A DNA stretch of 64,000 nucleotides from Seohaeicola sp024304985 (GCF_028802875.1 NZ_JARAMP010000005.1:124001-188000), one strand, 5' to 3'. Positions 43,709-52,913 are shown, counted from the first letter of the stretch. Notes: generated from the sequence alone by a model not told the origin. Numbers and translations: made by a program.

Positions 43709-45481
43709 TCAGTCCCAGCAGCCGACTAGCACCGTCATCATGCTGGCGCGGCGCGTCAGATCGACCGGGTCGATCGCCTCGGGTCCCTGCGCGGCCGTGG
43801 TCGGCAGACCAAGGCTGTCCAGCAGCGACCGGATCGCACTGGCATCTACGCTGAAGCTGACATCCTGCGGCAACTGGCGGCCATTGATCACGGGCGCGCT
43901 CAGCATGCCCAGAACCGCGCCACCCGCGTCAAAGACAGGCCCGCCCACATCGCCCGGCAGCGATTGCAGGTCCAGCCGCTTCAGATTGGCCTCGCCATTC
44001 AGGCCCTGCAAATCAGCCAGACGGCCATAGGTCAGGGTCGGCGCACTCAGGATGCCGCCATAGGAAAAACCCGCCACCGCGACCTCGGATTGCAGGCGCG
44101 GCGTGGCGGTCTGGAACGCAGCCGAGGCGATGGGCATAAGCGGCACCTCGGGGCGCAGCACGGCGATCCCCATCGCCGCATCCGTCCCCACGACCTGTGC
44201 CTCGGCATCGTTGTCCAGTGTGATCCGCCCGCAGCTTGCGACAGCATCCGTGGTCGTGATGACGGTGCCGGTCTGATCCACGAAAAAGCCCGACCGCGTC
44301 AGCTTGGGCTTGCGCACCTCCAACCCCGAGACAAGGTCGATCCGCTGCTCGCTCTGCCCGCCTTCGGCAAAGCTCAGCACGCCGTCGATGCGGGTAAAGC
44401 TCTTCTGCATCTCGCCCAGCAGGCGCAGGCGGCGGTCCTCGTCACCGGCAGGCCAGACAAGGGTAAAGCCCTTGATCCGCCCGTTCGCAAGGCTGACTTC
44501 CGTATGCGAGACGAAATCGCCCCCCTGGCCGATCAGGGTAAACCCATCCTCGCGCCGTTCGCGCGGCCCCTCGACCGGGACGATGGCCAGCGTCTGCATG
44601 ATGTCATAAAGGCCGAACATCGTGCCGCGGTCGCCTTCCTGACTGATCAGCAGAACGCGTGCGTCAATGTCACCGTTGGCCTCGTAATGCACGAAGGGCG
44701 GCTCGATCCGGTCAAAGCTGACCGCCCCAAGGGGCAGCATCATCTCGATCCCGGCGGTGTCGTCGCGCACCATCTGCAGATCAAGACCTTCCAGAACGGC
44801 ATTGTATTGCCGCAGCAATGTCGCGCGTTGCAGGGTGGTCAGGATGCCGGTCGCCTCAAAGGCATTGGCCCCCTGCCACGCCGCCATCGACGCCCGCGTG
44901 CCGCGCCCGAAGGCCCCGTCGATCGGCCCGTCATAGAACCCGGCCCATTTCAGCGCGACCTGCAACGCCTCGCGCCCCTCGCGGGTCAAGGCCGCCTCGC
45001 TGGCGCGGGCTTCGGCGGGGCTTTCGTCGGGCAGGGGCGGCTGGGGAATCCCCGCCTCATCCGTCACCAGCGGCGACTCATCCGGCAGCGCGGCCAGAGG
45101 CTCTTCCTCGGGCGTGGCCGGGGGCAGGGCGGGCTGCGACGGGCTCAGCAGATTGGACCCGACGGGCCAGAACTGCTGACGGAAACTGTTGGTGAAGGCG
45201 ATGTAGCTGTCATTCGGAATCGCCCCTTCGGCGCGATAGACCCGCAGCACCTGCTCCGCGTCCGACCGCGTATAGGGGCCAAGCGCCACGGCATACCACC
45301 CGCTGGACAAGGCAAAGCCGTTCACATCCGGCAGATCCGCCGCATAGGCCCGCGCGCGCTCTGTCGCCTCGGCCAGTGTGGGGCGCGCCTCGATCTGGAC
45401 CCAGACGATGTCCTGTTGCGCAAGGGCGGCCCGTGCCAGGATAAGCGTGAAGGTCAATACCGCTACAAGATGTCTCAACAT
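43709..45481 (-). CDS. Exported SPOR/peptidoglycan-binding protein with inactive trypsin-like domain
   Basis: A 590-residue exported protein. Signal peptide LVAVLTFTLILARAALAQ; a SPOR-like domain (about residues 20-105, GWYAVALGPYTRSDAEQVL); a Pro/Glu-rich linker; a PG_binding_1 repeat (ALKWAGFYDGPIDGAFGRGT); a middle region; and a C-terminal S1C protease fold. The catalytic His position of the usual TNNHV is Asp412 in VITTTDAVA, and the Ser of GNSGGP is Val512 in GDVGGPV, so it should be inactive. The middle triad Asp region (TDAAMGIAVLRP) is kept. ATG 45481 is chosen for the signal peptide. It is divergent from glyQ. Confidence 0.82.
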   Translation of the reverse strand: MLRHLVAVLTFTLILARAALAQQDIVWVQIEARPTLAEATERARAYAADLPDVNGFALSSGWYAVALGPYTRSDAEQVLRVYRAEGAIPNDSYIAFTNSFRQQFWPVGSNLLSPSQPALPPATPEEEPLAALPDESPLVTDEAGIPQPPLPDESPAEARASEAALTREGREALQVALKWAGFYDGPIDGAFGRGTRASMAAWQGANAFEATGILTTLQRATLLRQYNAVLEGLDLQMVRDDTAGIEMMLPLGAVSFDRIEPPFVHYEANGDIDARVLLISQEGDRGTMFGLYDIMQTLAIVPVEGPRERREDGFTLIGQGGDFVSHTEVSLANGRIKGFTLVWPAGDEDRRLRLLGEMQKSFTRIDGVLSFAEGGQSEQRIDLVSGLEVRKPKLTRSGFFVDQTGTVITTTDAVASCGRITLDNDAEAQVVGTDAAMGIAVLRPEVPLMPIASAAFQTATPRLQSEVAVAGFSYGGILSAPTLTYGRLADLQGLNGEANLKRLDLQSLPGDVGGPVFDAGGAVLGMLSAPVINGRQLPQDVSFSVDASAIRSLLDSLGLPTTAAQGPEAIDPVDLTRRASMMTVLVGCWD

Positions 45482-45711
45482 GAAAAATTCAGTCCCTGCC
45501 CAGTTCAATATGGCCCGATGGGGCATTTTGGCCCCTGTCGGCCTGCTCAGGGGGTGTTTTAACAAATCCAGCCCTACATGCACCCGAATAATGCGTGATC
45601 GCGCGATTGACCCCATGCGCGGCGAACCGTAGGTAGGGCGCGCGATTTGATCGGGTCCAGGGGCGGCGATCAGGGGCGGCAGCATCTCTTTTGGAAAGGT
45701 CGGACGGGACC

Positions 45712-46641
45712 ATGGCACAGACAGGCAGCACACCGCGCAGCTTTCAGGAGATCATCCTGCGGCTTCAGTCCTATTGGGCGTCCAAGGGCTGTGCCGTGAT
45801 GCAACCCTATGACATGGAGGTCGGCGCTGGCACCTTCCATCCCGCCACCACCCTGCGCAGCCTGGGCACCAAGGCCTGGGCCGCCGCCTATGTGCAACCC
45901 TCGCGCCGCCCCACCGATGGCCGCTATGGCGAGAACCCGAACCGCCTGCAGCACTACTACCAGTATCAGGTCCTGATCAAACCCAGCCCGCCCGATCTTC
46001 AGGCGCTCTATCTGGGCTCTCTTGAGGCCATCGGCATCGACATGGCGCTGCATGACATCCGCTTTGTCGAGGATGACTGGGAATCCCCCACCCTGGGTGC
46101 CTGGGGTCTGGGCTGGGAGGTCTGGTGCGACGGCATGGAAGTGTCGCAGTTCACCTATTTCCAGCAGGTCGGGGGCCATGATTGCCATCCGGTGTCGGGT
46201 GAGCTGACCTATGGTCTTGAACGCCTTGCCATGTATGTGCTGGGCGTCAGTCACGTGATGGACATGCCGTATAACGACCCTGACGCGCCCATTCCGCTGA
46301 CCTATGGCGATGTGTTCCGCCAGACCGAACAGGAATACAGCCGCCACAACTTCGATGCCGCGACGACCGAGATGCTGCTGCGCCATTTCGAGGATGCCGA
46401 GGCCGAATGTGCCCGCCTTCTGGCGCAGCCCGCCGAGGACCCCAAGACCGGCAAACGCATCATCATGGCCCATCCCGCCTATGACCAGTGCATCAAGGCG
46501 TCGCATCTGTTCAACCTGCTCGATGCGCGCGGCGTGATTTCCGTGACCGAACGGCAGGCCTATATCGGCCGCGTGCGGGCACTGGCCAAGGCCTGCGCCG
46601 ATGCCTTCGTGCAGACCGAAGCAGGTGGGTGGGCCGCGTAA
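45712..46641 (+). CDS. glyQ: Glycyl-tRNA synthetase alpha subunit
   Basis: A 309-residue catalytic subunit of the bacterial alpha2beta2 glycyl-tRNA synthetase. The class II core starts SFQEIILRLQSYWASKGCAV, with motif 2 in YVQPSRRPTDGRYGENPNRL and motif 3 in ELTYGLERLAMYVLGV. ATG 45712 (MAQTGSTPRSFQ) is chosen; the 7 residues upstream are not conserved. The stop is directly followed by the DUF6446-like start. Confidence 0.97.
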   Translation: MAQTGSTPRSFQEIILRLQSYWASKGCAVMQPYDMEVGAGTFHPATTLRSLGTKAWAAAYVQPSRRPTDGRYGENPNRLQHYYQYQVLIKPSPPDLQALYLGSLEAIGIDMALHDIRFVEDDWESPTLGAWGLGWEVWCDGMEVSQFTYFQQVGGHDCHPVSGELTYGLERLAMYVLGVSHVMDMPYNDPDAPIPLTYGDVFRQTEQEYSRHNFDAATTEMLLRHFEDAEAECARLLAQPAEDPKTGKRIIMAHPAYDQCIKASHLFNLLDARGVISVTERQAYIGRVRALAKACADAFVQTEAGGWAA

Positions 46642-47166
46642 ATGGGCAAGTTTCTGGCCATCCTCATCCTTGTCTGCGCGCTGATTGGCGGCGGGGCGAT
46701 GTATTACCTGCAAGTCTATAGCTATTATGACGAAATCGCCGCCTCGGGCCCCGATGACGTGCAGGCGACCTTGCTGACCACCGGCCAGCCCGCGCCTTTG
46801 CCCCATTCTGATTTTCAGGCGATCGATTCCGACAGCAGCCCGATCCGCTATCGTGCCTGTTTCAGAACGGACCTCACGCAGGATGATCTGACCGCGACCT
46901 ATCAGCCCTATCCCGGTGCCGTGCCGCTTCTGGCCCCCAAATGGTTCGACTGTTTCGACGCCCGCGAAATCGGGGCCGCGCTGGAAGAGGGCCGCGCCCT
47001 GGCCTTCATGGGGACCGGGAATATCCGCTACGGCATCGACCGTATCATCGCCGTCATGCCCGACGGGCGCGGTTTTGTCTGGCACCAGATCAACCGCTGC
47101 GGCGAGGTGGTCTTTGACGGCCAGCCCGCCCCCGCCGATTGCCCGCCTCCGCCGCAAGGAAACTGA
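46642..47166 (+). CDS. DUF6446-like single-pass membrane protein between glyQ and glyS
   Basis: A 174-residue protein with one N-terminal membrane helix (FLAILILVCALIGGGAMYYL) and a periplasmic domain with Cys in RYRACFR, WFDCFDAREIG, NRCGEV and ADCPP. Its ATG begins at the base after the glyQ stop, and glyS starts 3 bp after its stop, so it is translated between the two subunits. The family is typical of Rhodobacterales and has no known role. Confidence 0.8.
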   Translation: MGKFLAILILVCALIGGGAMYYLQVYSYYDEIAASGPDDVQATLLTTGQPAPLPHSDFQAIDSDSSPIRYRACFRTDLTQDDLTATYQPYPGAVPLLAPKWFDCFDAREIGAALEEGRALAFMGTGNIRYGIDRIIAVMPDGRGFVWHQINRCGEVVFDGQPAPADCPPPPQGN

Positions 47167-47169
47167 TCC

Positions 47170-49446
47170 ATGCCCGATCTTCTGATTGAACTCTTCTCCG
47201 AGGAAATCCCCGCCCGGATGCAGACCCGCGCGGCCGAGGATTTGCGCAAACTGGTGACAAACGGTCTGGTCGAGGCCGGTCTGACCTATGCCGGGGCCGC
47301 CGCCTTCTCGACACCCCGCCGCCTGACGCTGGCGATCGAGGGGCTTCTGGCCAACTCGCCCACCCTGCGCGAAGAGCGCAAGGGCCCGCGCGTGGACGCG
47401 CCGGAACAGGCGATCGAGGGCTTTCTGCGCGGTGCGGGCCTGACCCGCGATCAGTTGGAGGAACGCGAGGTTGGCAAGGCCCGCGTCTTTTTCGCCGTGG
47501 TGGAAAAACCGGGCCGCCCGGCGGCCGAGATCGTGGCCGAGGTTCTGGACTCCACTATCCGCAATTTCCCATGGCCCAAGTCGATGCGCTGGGGCGCGGG
47601 CAGCTTGCGCTGGGTGCGCCCGCTGCAATCCATCCTGTGCATCCTGACGACCGAGGCGGGGGCCGAGGTTGTGCCGCTGACCCTGGACGGGATCACCGCC
47701 GGCAATACCACCGAAGGGCACCGCTTCATGGGCAAGGGGCGGTTTTCCGTCACGTCTTTCGACGATTACGCCGCGAAGCTGAAGCAGAACCGCGTGATCC
47801 TCGACCCCGCCGCGCGCGCGGATGCGATCTGGGCCGAAGCCACGAACCAGGCATTCGCCAACGGTCTTGAGGTGGTCGAGGATGCGGGCCTGCTGGCCGA
47901 AGTGGCGGGTCTGGTGGAATGGCCCGTGGTGCTGATGGGCGCGATCGACGACGCCTTCCTTGGCCTGCCGCCCGAGGTGCTGCAAACCTCGATGAAGGAG
48001 CATCAGAAGTTCTTTTCGGTCCGCAACCCCGGGACGGGCCGGATCGAGCGCTTCATCACGGTGGCCAATATCGAAACCCGCGACCACGGCGCGACCATCC
48101 TTGCCGGCAACCAGAAGGTGCTGTCCGCCCGCCTGTCCGACGCGCGTTTCTTCTGGGACAACGACCTGCGCACGGTCAAGACCAAGGGGTTGGAGGGCAT
48201 GGCCGCGGGCCTGTCTGCCGTCACCTTCCACAACAAGCTGGGCAGCCAGGCCGACCGCGTCGCGCGGATCGAGGCGCTGGCGCGTGAGATTGCGCCGCTT
48301 GTGGGGGCCAAACCCGACCTCGCAGCCGAGGCGGCGCGCGTGGCCAAGGCCGACCTGCAATCCGAAATGGTGGGCGAATTCCCTGAACTTCAAGGGCTTA
48401 TGGGCCGCTATTACGCCACCGCCGCAGGTCATGACGATGGCGTGCCAGAGGCCTGCGAGATGCATTACAAACCGCTCGGCCCATCCGACGCGGTGCCCAC
48501 GCATCCCGTATCCGTCGCCGTAGCGCTGGCCGACAAGATCGACACGCTGACCGGTTTCTGGGCCATTGATGAAAAACCCACAGGGTCCAAAGACCCCTAC
48601 GCCCTGCGCCGCGCCGCGCTGGGTGTGATCCGGTTGGTGCTGGGGAATGGTATTAAGGCCAATCTGAAAAACCGCTTCTTTAAGGAAATAACCTACCACC
48701 TAGGTTTCAACGAAAATGATCTAAAAGTTCTTGAGGAACTCCGAGACGAATTGAATCAGTTGGCCGAGGTAGCAAAAGATTTTGGCACTACGGTACAGCC
48801 ACAATCGACAGCAAAATTCATTTCGGAAAACTTGAGCAAACTTGCGGAAGACCGCCGTGAGACGGCGCTGTTCTTGGTGGAGAAGTTCAACCGTATCAAC
48901 ACAGAGACAGTTGAAAAATCCTCTGACCTCCTCGCCTTCTTCCACGACCGCCTCAAGGTCTATCTCAAGGACCAAGGCATCCGCCACGACGTCATCGACG
49001 CCTGCTTGGCCATGCCCGGCAATGACGACCTCACGCTGCTGGTCAAACGCGCCGAGGCACTGGCCGCCTTCCTCAAGACCGATGACGGGGAAAACCTGCT
49101 GCAGGGCTTCAAACGCGCGGCCAACATCCTTAGCCAAGCGGAAGAGAAAGACGGCGTCGAATATTCCTTCGGCGCGGATATCAAATTCGCGGAAACCGAC
49201 GCCGAACGCGCGCTGTTCGCGGCCCTCGACACCGCCGAAACCGCCATCGCCCCGGCCATGAAGACCGAGGATTTCGCCACTGCCATGTCCGCCATGGCCG
49301 CCCTGCGCGCGCCCATCGACGCCTTCTTCGAGACCGTGCAGGTCAATACCGACAATGCGGTCATCCGGCGCAACCGCCTCAACCTGCTGTCGCGCATCCG
49401 GACGATCTGCCTGTCGGTGGCCGACCTGACCCGTCTGGACGGCTGA
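47170..49446 (+). CDS. glyS: Glycyl-tRNA synthetase beta subunit, with AT-rich in-frame segment
   Basis: A 758-residue tRNA-binding subunit; the E. coli protein has 689. It begins MPDLLIELFSEEIPARMQ and includes KSMRWGAGSLRWVRPLQSIL and SKDPYALRRAALGVIRLVL. Between about residues 494 and 587 (48651-48930) the DNA drops to roughly 44% G+C by hand count and the protein turns Lys/Asn/Glu-rich (LKNRFFKEITYHLGFNEND; KDFGTTVQPQSTAKFISENL); the frame is intact and the normal LLAFFHDRLKVYLKDQG resumes. This segment looks acquired or unusually diverged. A 10-bp stem hairpin follows the stop. Confidence 0.95.
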   Translation: MPDLLIELFSEEIPARMQTRAAEDLRKLVTNGLVEAGLTYAGAAAFSTPRRLTLAIEGLLANSPTLREERKGPRVDAPEQAIEGFLRGAGLTRDQLEEREVGKARVFFAVVEKPGRPAAEIVAEVLDSTIRNFPWPKSMRWGAGSLRWVRPLQSILCILTTEAGAEVVPLTLDGITAGNTTEGHRFMGKGRFSVTSFDDYAAKLKQNRVILDPAARADAIWAEATNQAFANGLEVVEDAGLLAEVAGLVEWPVVLMGAIDDAFLGLPPEVLQTSMKEHQKFFSVRNPGTGRIERFITVANIETRDHGATILAGNQKVLSARLSDARFFWDNDLRTVKTKGLEGMAAGLSAVTFHNKLGSQADRVARIEALAREIAPLVGAKPDLAAEAARVAKADLQSEMVGEFPELQGLMGRYYATAAGHDDGVPEACEMHYKPLGPSDAVPTHPVSVAVALADKIDTLTGFWAIDEKPTGSKDPYALRRAALGVIRLVLGNGIKANLKNRFFKEITYHLGFNENDLKVLEELRDELNQLAEVAKDFGTTVQPQSTAKFISENLSKLAEDRRETALFLVEKFNRINTETVEKSSDLLAFFHDRLKVYLKDQGIRHDVIDACLAMPGNDDLTLLVKRAEALAAFLKTDDGENLLQGFKRAANILSQAEEKDGVEYSFGADIKFAETDAERALFAALDTAETAIAPAMKTEDFATAMSAMAALRAPIDAFFETVQVNTDNAVIRRNRLNLLSRIRTICLSVADLTRLDG

Positions 49447-49473
49447 CTCAAACTGTCATGTTTTTCTGACACT

Positions 49474-49529
49474 GCCCCAACGCTGCGCTTGCGTTGGGGC
49501 GCATCGGGCGTATTCTGCATCTGAATACG
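49474..49529. other. Two hairpins between glyS and the PPDK-like gene
   Basis: GCCCCAACGC (49474-49483) pairs perfectly with GCGTTGGGGC (49491-49500) over a 7-nt loop, without a T-run. Then CGTATTC (49509-49515) pairs with GAATACG (49523-49529). The first may end glyS or protect its 3' end; the second lies 13 bp before the GTG of the next gene. Confidence 0.5.
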
Positions 49530-49541
49530 AAAGGCGCCGCA

Positions 49542-52082
49542 GTGCAGCAAGACGACCCCGACTTGACCCTCATCACCCCCTCGGCGCCGATCAAGGCCAC
49601 CACCCATGGCGGGCGGGCGAAATGCCTGCAACGTCTGGCGCGGCTCGACCTGCCGGTGCCGCTGACCGTCGCGCTCAGCTTCGGGGCGGTGCAGCGGATC
49701 GCGGCGGGCGAGATGCCGGATATGCGCGCCCTGCTGGAACCCTTTGGTGACACACCGCTTCTCTGCGTGCGCCCTTCCTCGGAAGACCCGGATTGGGGCG
49801 GTCCGGGCGCGGTGCTGAATATCGGGATGAACGACAAGGTCTATGCCGATCTCAGCGCCGAACTGGGCAAGGACGCCGCTGCGGCCGTCTATCTGCGCTT
49901 CGTGCAGGGCTATGCGATGCATGTCGCGCGGTTGGACCCTGACATGTTCGACGATGTGACACTGGACGGCCCCGACGGCCTGGCCGAGGTGCTGCGCGCC
50001 TATGAAGCCGAAACCGAAGAGGAATTTCCCCAGGACCCCGCCGTGCAACTGGCCGAGGTGCTGCGCTCCATGGCCCGCGCCTGGTCGGGCACGACCGCGC
50101 GTCTGCTGCGGCAGGCCAAGGGCGCGCCCGCCGATGCGGGACTGGGTCTGGTGGTGCAGGCCATGGCGCTGGGTCTGGGGCAGGGGGAATGCGGTTCGGG
50201 CGTCATCCAGCTTGTGAACTCCCAGACCGGCTACAAGCAGATCACCGGGCGGTATCTGTCGCAAAGTCAGGGGCGCGACGCGCTGCAACGGGGCACCAAC
50301 GCCCTCTATCTGGAACGCGACAGCCGCGGCCCCTCGCTCGAGGAACTGGCCCCGCAAGCCTTCGAGGAATTAAAAGCCCATACCGCCCTGATGCGCCATC
50401 GCCTGCGCGAAGAGATGCAGGCCGAATTCACCATCGAGAATGGCCGCGTCCATATCCTTGACGGGGTGCGCGTGGCCCGCAATGCCCGCGCCGCCGTGCG
50501 CATTGCCGTGGCGCTGGCCGAAGAGGGCATCATCCCGCGCGAGGAAGCCTTGCTGCGGATCGAGCCGCGCTCGCTCAATGAACTGTTGCACCGCCAGATC
50601 GACCCGACCGCGCCGCGCGACCGTCTGGCCAAGGGGATCGCCGCCAGTCCGGGGGCGGCCAGCGGGCGTCTTGTCTTTACCGCCGCCGAGGCGCAGGCCA
50701 GCGCCGCGCGGGGCGAGCCTTGCATCCTCGTGCGCCGCGAAACCAGCCCCGAGGATATCCGCGGCATGCATGCCGCCGTCGCGGTGCTGACGGAACGCGG
50801 CGGCATGACCAGCCACGCCGCCGTGATCGGGCGCGGGCTTGGCCTGCCTTGCGTGGTGGGGGCCAGCGACATCCGCTTCAACCTGCGCAAGAATGTCCTG
50901 ACCGCCCCGGATGGGCGCGAATTCCGCGCGGGCGACATCCTGACCATCGACGGCACCAATGGCGAGGTGCTGGCGGGCGAACCGGCCATGCTTGAGGCGA
51001 CGCAGGACGATGCCTTCCAGACCTTGATGGAATGGGCCGATGCGGTGCGCGACATCGGCGTGCGGGCCAATGCCGACACGCCGGCCGATGCCCAGACCGC
51101 GCGCAATTTCAAGGCGCAAGGCATCGGCCTGTGCCGGACCGAGCACATGTTCTTCGAGGCCGACCGCCTCACCGTGATGCGCGAGATGATCTTTGCCGAT
51201 GCCAGCAAGGATCGCCGGGCGGCGTTGGACCGTCTCCTGCCGATGCAGCGCGCCGATTTTGCCGAACTCTTCCGCATCATGCAGGGGCAGCCTGTCTGCA
51301 TCCGCCTCTTCGATCCGCCCTTGCATGAATTCCTGCCCCATGACCGCGCGGGCCATCGCGAACTGGCCGAAGCGCTGGATCTGCCGCTGTCGGACGTGAC
51401 CCGCCGCTGCGAGGCTTTGGCCGAATACAATCCCATGTTGGGGATGCGCGGCGTGCGTCTGGGCATCACCGTGCCCGAGATTTACGACATGCAGGCCCGC
51501 GCCATTTTCGAGGCGACGATCCTTGCCAGCAAGGACGGCGATCCCGTCGTGCCGGAAATCATGATCCCGCTAGTCTCGGCCAAGCGCGAGGTGGAACTGG
51601 TCAAGACCCGCGTCGATGCCGTGGCCGCCGCCGTGCGCAACGAATCCGGGGTGAATTTCACCTACCGTCTGGGGGTGATGGTCGAAACGCCCCGCGCCGC
51701 CCTGCGCGCGGGTGAAATCGCGCCGCATACCGCCTTTCTCAGCTTCGGGACCAATGACCTGACGCAGATGACCTATGGCCTGTCGCGCGACGATGCGGGC
51801 CGCTTCATGTCGGCCTATGTCCAGCAAGGGGTGTTCCCCGAGGACCCGTTCCACACGCTGGATCAGGACGGCGTGGGCGAACTGTTGCAGATTGCGGCAA
51901 CAAGAGGGCGAAAAGCCCGCCCGAATCTGGTCCTGTCGATCTGCGGCGAACATGGCGGCAGCCCCGAATCAATCGCCTTCTGCCGGGATGCCGGATTCGA
52001 CTATGTGTCCTGTTCCCCCTTCCGCGTGCCGGTCGCCAGACTGGCCGCAGCGCAATTGGCGGTGCGGGACAAGATAGGGTAG
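49542..52082 (+). CDS. Pyruvate phosphate dikinase-like PEP-utilising enzyme
   Basis: An 846-residue multidomain enzyme related to pyruvate phosphate dikinase. The swivelling phospho-His domain has GGMTSHAAVIGRG; the PEP/pyruvate barrel has GIGLCRTEHMFFEADRL, FLSFGTNDLTQMTYGLSRDD and the catalytic Cys in ICGEHGGSPESI. The N-terminal nucleotide-binding part is shorter and diverged (RPSSEDPDWGGPGAVLNIG replaces the usual RSGA...MPGMMDTVLN pattern), so the nucleotide partner is uncertain. GTG 49542 follows GAAAGG; a TTG at 49494 lies in a hairpin. Confidence 0.85.
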   Translation: MQQDDPDLTLITPSAPIKATTHGGRAKCLQRLARLDLPVPLTVALSFGAVQRIAAGEMPDMRALLEPFGDTPLLCVRPSSEDPDWGGPGAVLNIGMNDKVYADLSAELGKDAAAAVYLRFVQGYAMHVARLDPDMFDDVTLDGPDGLAEVLRAYEAETEEEFPQDPAVQLAEVLRSMARAWSGTTARLLRQAKGAPADAGLGLVVQAMALGLGQGECGSGVIQLVNSQTGYKQITGRYLSQSQGRDALQRGTNALYLERDSRGPSLEELAPQAFEELKAHTALMRHRLREEMQAEFTIENGRVHILDGVRVARNARAAVRIAVALAEEGIIPREEALLRIEPRSLNELLHRQIDPTAPRDRLAKGIAASPGAASGRLVFTAAEAQASAARGEPCILVRRETSPEDIRGMHAAVAVLTERGGMTSHAAVIGRGLGLPCVVGASDIRFNLRKNVLTAPDGREFRAGDILTIDGTNGEVLAGEPAMLEATQDDAFQTLMEWADAVRDIGVRANADTPADAQTARNFKAQGIGLCRTEHMFFEADRLTVMREMIFADASKDRRAALDRLLPMQRADFAELFRIMQGQPVCIRLFDPPLHEFLPHDRAGHRELAEALDLPLSDVTRRCEALAEYNPMLGMRGVRLGITVPEIYDMQARAIFEATILASKDGDPVVPEIMIPLVSAKREVELVKTRVDAVAAAVRNESGVNFTYRLGVMVETPRAALRAGEIAPHTAFLSFGTNDLTQMTYGLSRDDAGRFMSAYVQQGVFPEDPFHTLDQDGVGELLQIAATRGRKARPNLVLSICGEHGGSPESIAFCRDAGFDYVSCSPFRVPVARLAAAQLAVRDKIG

Positions 52083-52113
52083 CGCCCCCGCGCCATGTCC
52101 CAATATTTTCCGG

Positions 52114-52136
52114 TTTTGCATAGATCTTATGCAAAA
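52114..52136. promoter_or_regulatory. 23-bp AT-rich inverted repeat upstream of the wall hydrolase gene
   Basis: TTTTGCATA (52114-52122) is exactly mirrored by TATGCAAAA (52128-52136) around GATCT. It stands out in a GC-rich context, 150 bp upstream of 52290. An operator is more likely than a terminator because the stem is AT-rich. Confidence 0.4.
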
Positions 52137-52289
52137 ATCGCTCTTGCGCTTTTGAGCGGGGATCCGCCTGTTTGCCCCTCGAATCGCCGTCGGGTGGACG
52201 GCTTGGCCGTTTTTGGCTATAGCCGCGTCTGATTTTGCAGAATGGCCAAGGATCTGCTCCTTGAACATTTTGACAAGGAGATGACGAAA

Positions 52290-52913
52290 ATGCGCTTTTT
52301 TGCTGCCATTGTTCTGGCCACTTCGGTGGCCTTCCCCGCTGTGGGAGAAACGCCGATCCATGACGTGCTGAGAGAAGAAAGCCGCGGGCTGAACAGCCTG
52401 CCCACAGCGCATCTGGACAGCTTTCTGCAAAAGGCCCGACCCGCCGCCGGGCAGGTCAGCTACAGCCAGGACTGGCTGGACAGCCTGCCGCGTCCCAAGC
52501 TCAGCGATGCCGAGATGCGCTGCCTCTCCGAGGCGCTCTATTTCGAAGCGCGCGGTGAATCGGTCCGTGGGCAGTTCGCCGTGGCCGAAGTGATCCTGAA
52601 CCGCGTCGACAGCACGCTCTATCCCGACACCGTCTGCGGTGTGATCCATCAGGGCACCGGGCGCAAATACCAGTGCCAGTTCACCTATACCTGCGACGGT
52701 ATCCCGGATGTGATCAACGAGAAGGCCGCCTTCGACGTGTCCGCCAAGGTCGCCAGCGTGATGGTCAGCGGCGCCCCGCGCGCCCTGACGGATGGGGCCA
52801 CCCATTACCACACCAAGGCCGTGCGCCCCAACTGGTCGCGCAAATTCCCCCGCACCGCCACCATCGGCGTGCATCACTTCTATCGCCACCCCACGGTCCT
52901 CGCCCAGAACTGA
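52290..52913 (+). CDS. SleB-type cell wall hydrolase
   Basis: A 207-residue periplasmic protein with a signal peptide (MRFFAAIVLATSVAFPAVGE) and a Hydrolase_2 (SleB) domain: LSEALYFEARGESVRGQFAV, the catalytic-type Glu in YFEARGE, AEVILNRVDS, and GRKYQCQFTYTCDG with paired Cys. The family cleaves peptidoglycan. ATG 52290 is chosen because AAGGAG lies 9 nt upstream; ATG 52281 abuts that site. It stands alone between the PPDK-like gene and folB. Confidence 0.88.
   Translation: MRFFAAIVLATSVAFPAVGETPIHDVLREESRGLNSLPTAHLDSFLQKARPAAGQVSYSQDWLDSLPRPKLSDAEMRCLSEALYFEARGESVRGQFAVAEVILNRVDSTLYPDTVCGVIHQGTGRKYQCQFTYTCDGIPDVINEKAAFDVSAKVASVMVSGAPRALTDGATHYHTKAVRPNWSRKFPRTATIGVHHFYRHPTVLAQN

Noticed and set aside
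45670..48699. 1009-residue open frame on the minus strand
   Set aside because: It runs opposite glyQ, the DUF6446-like gene and glyS, all of which carry clear family motifs; the composition is that of a shadow frame.
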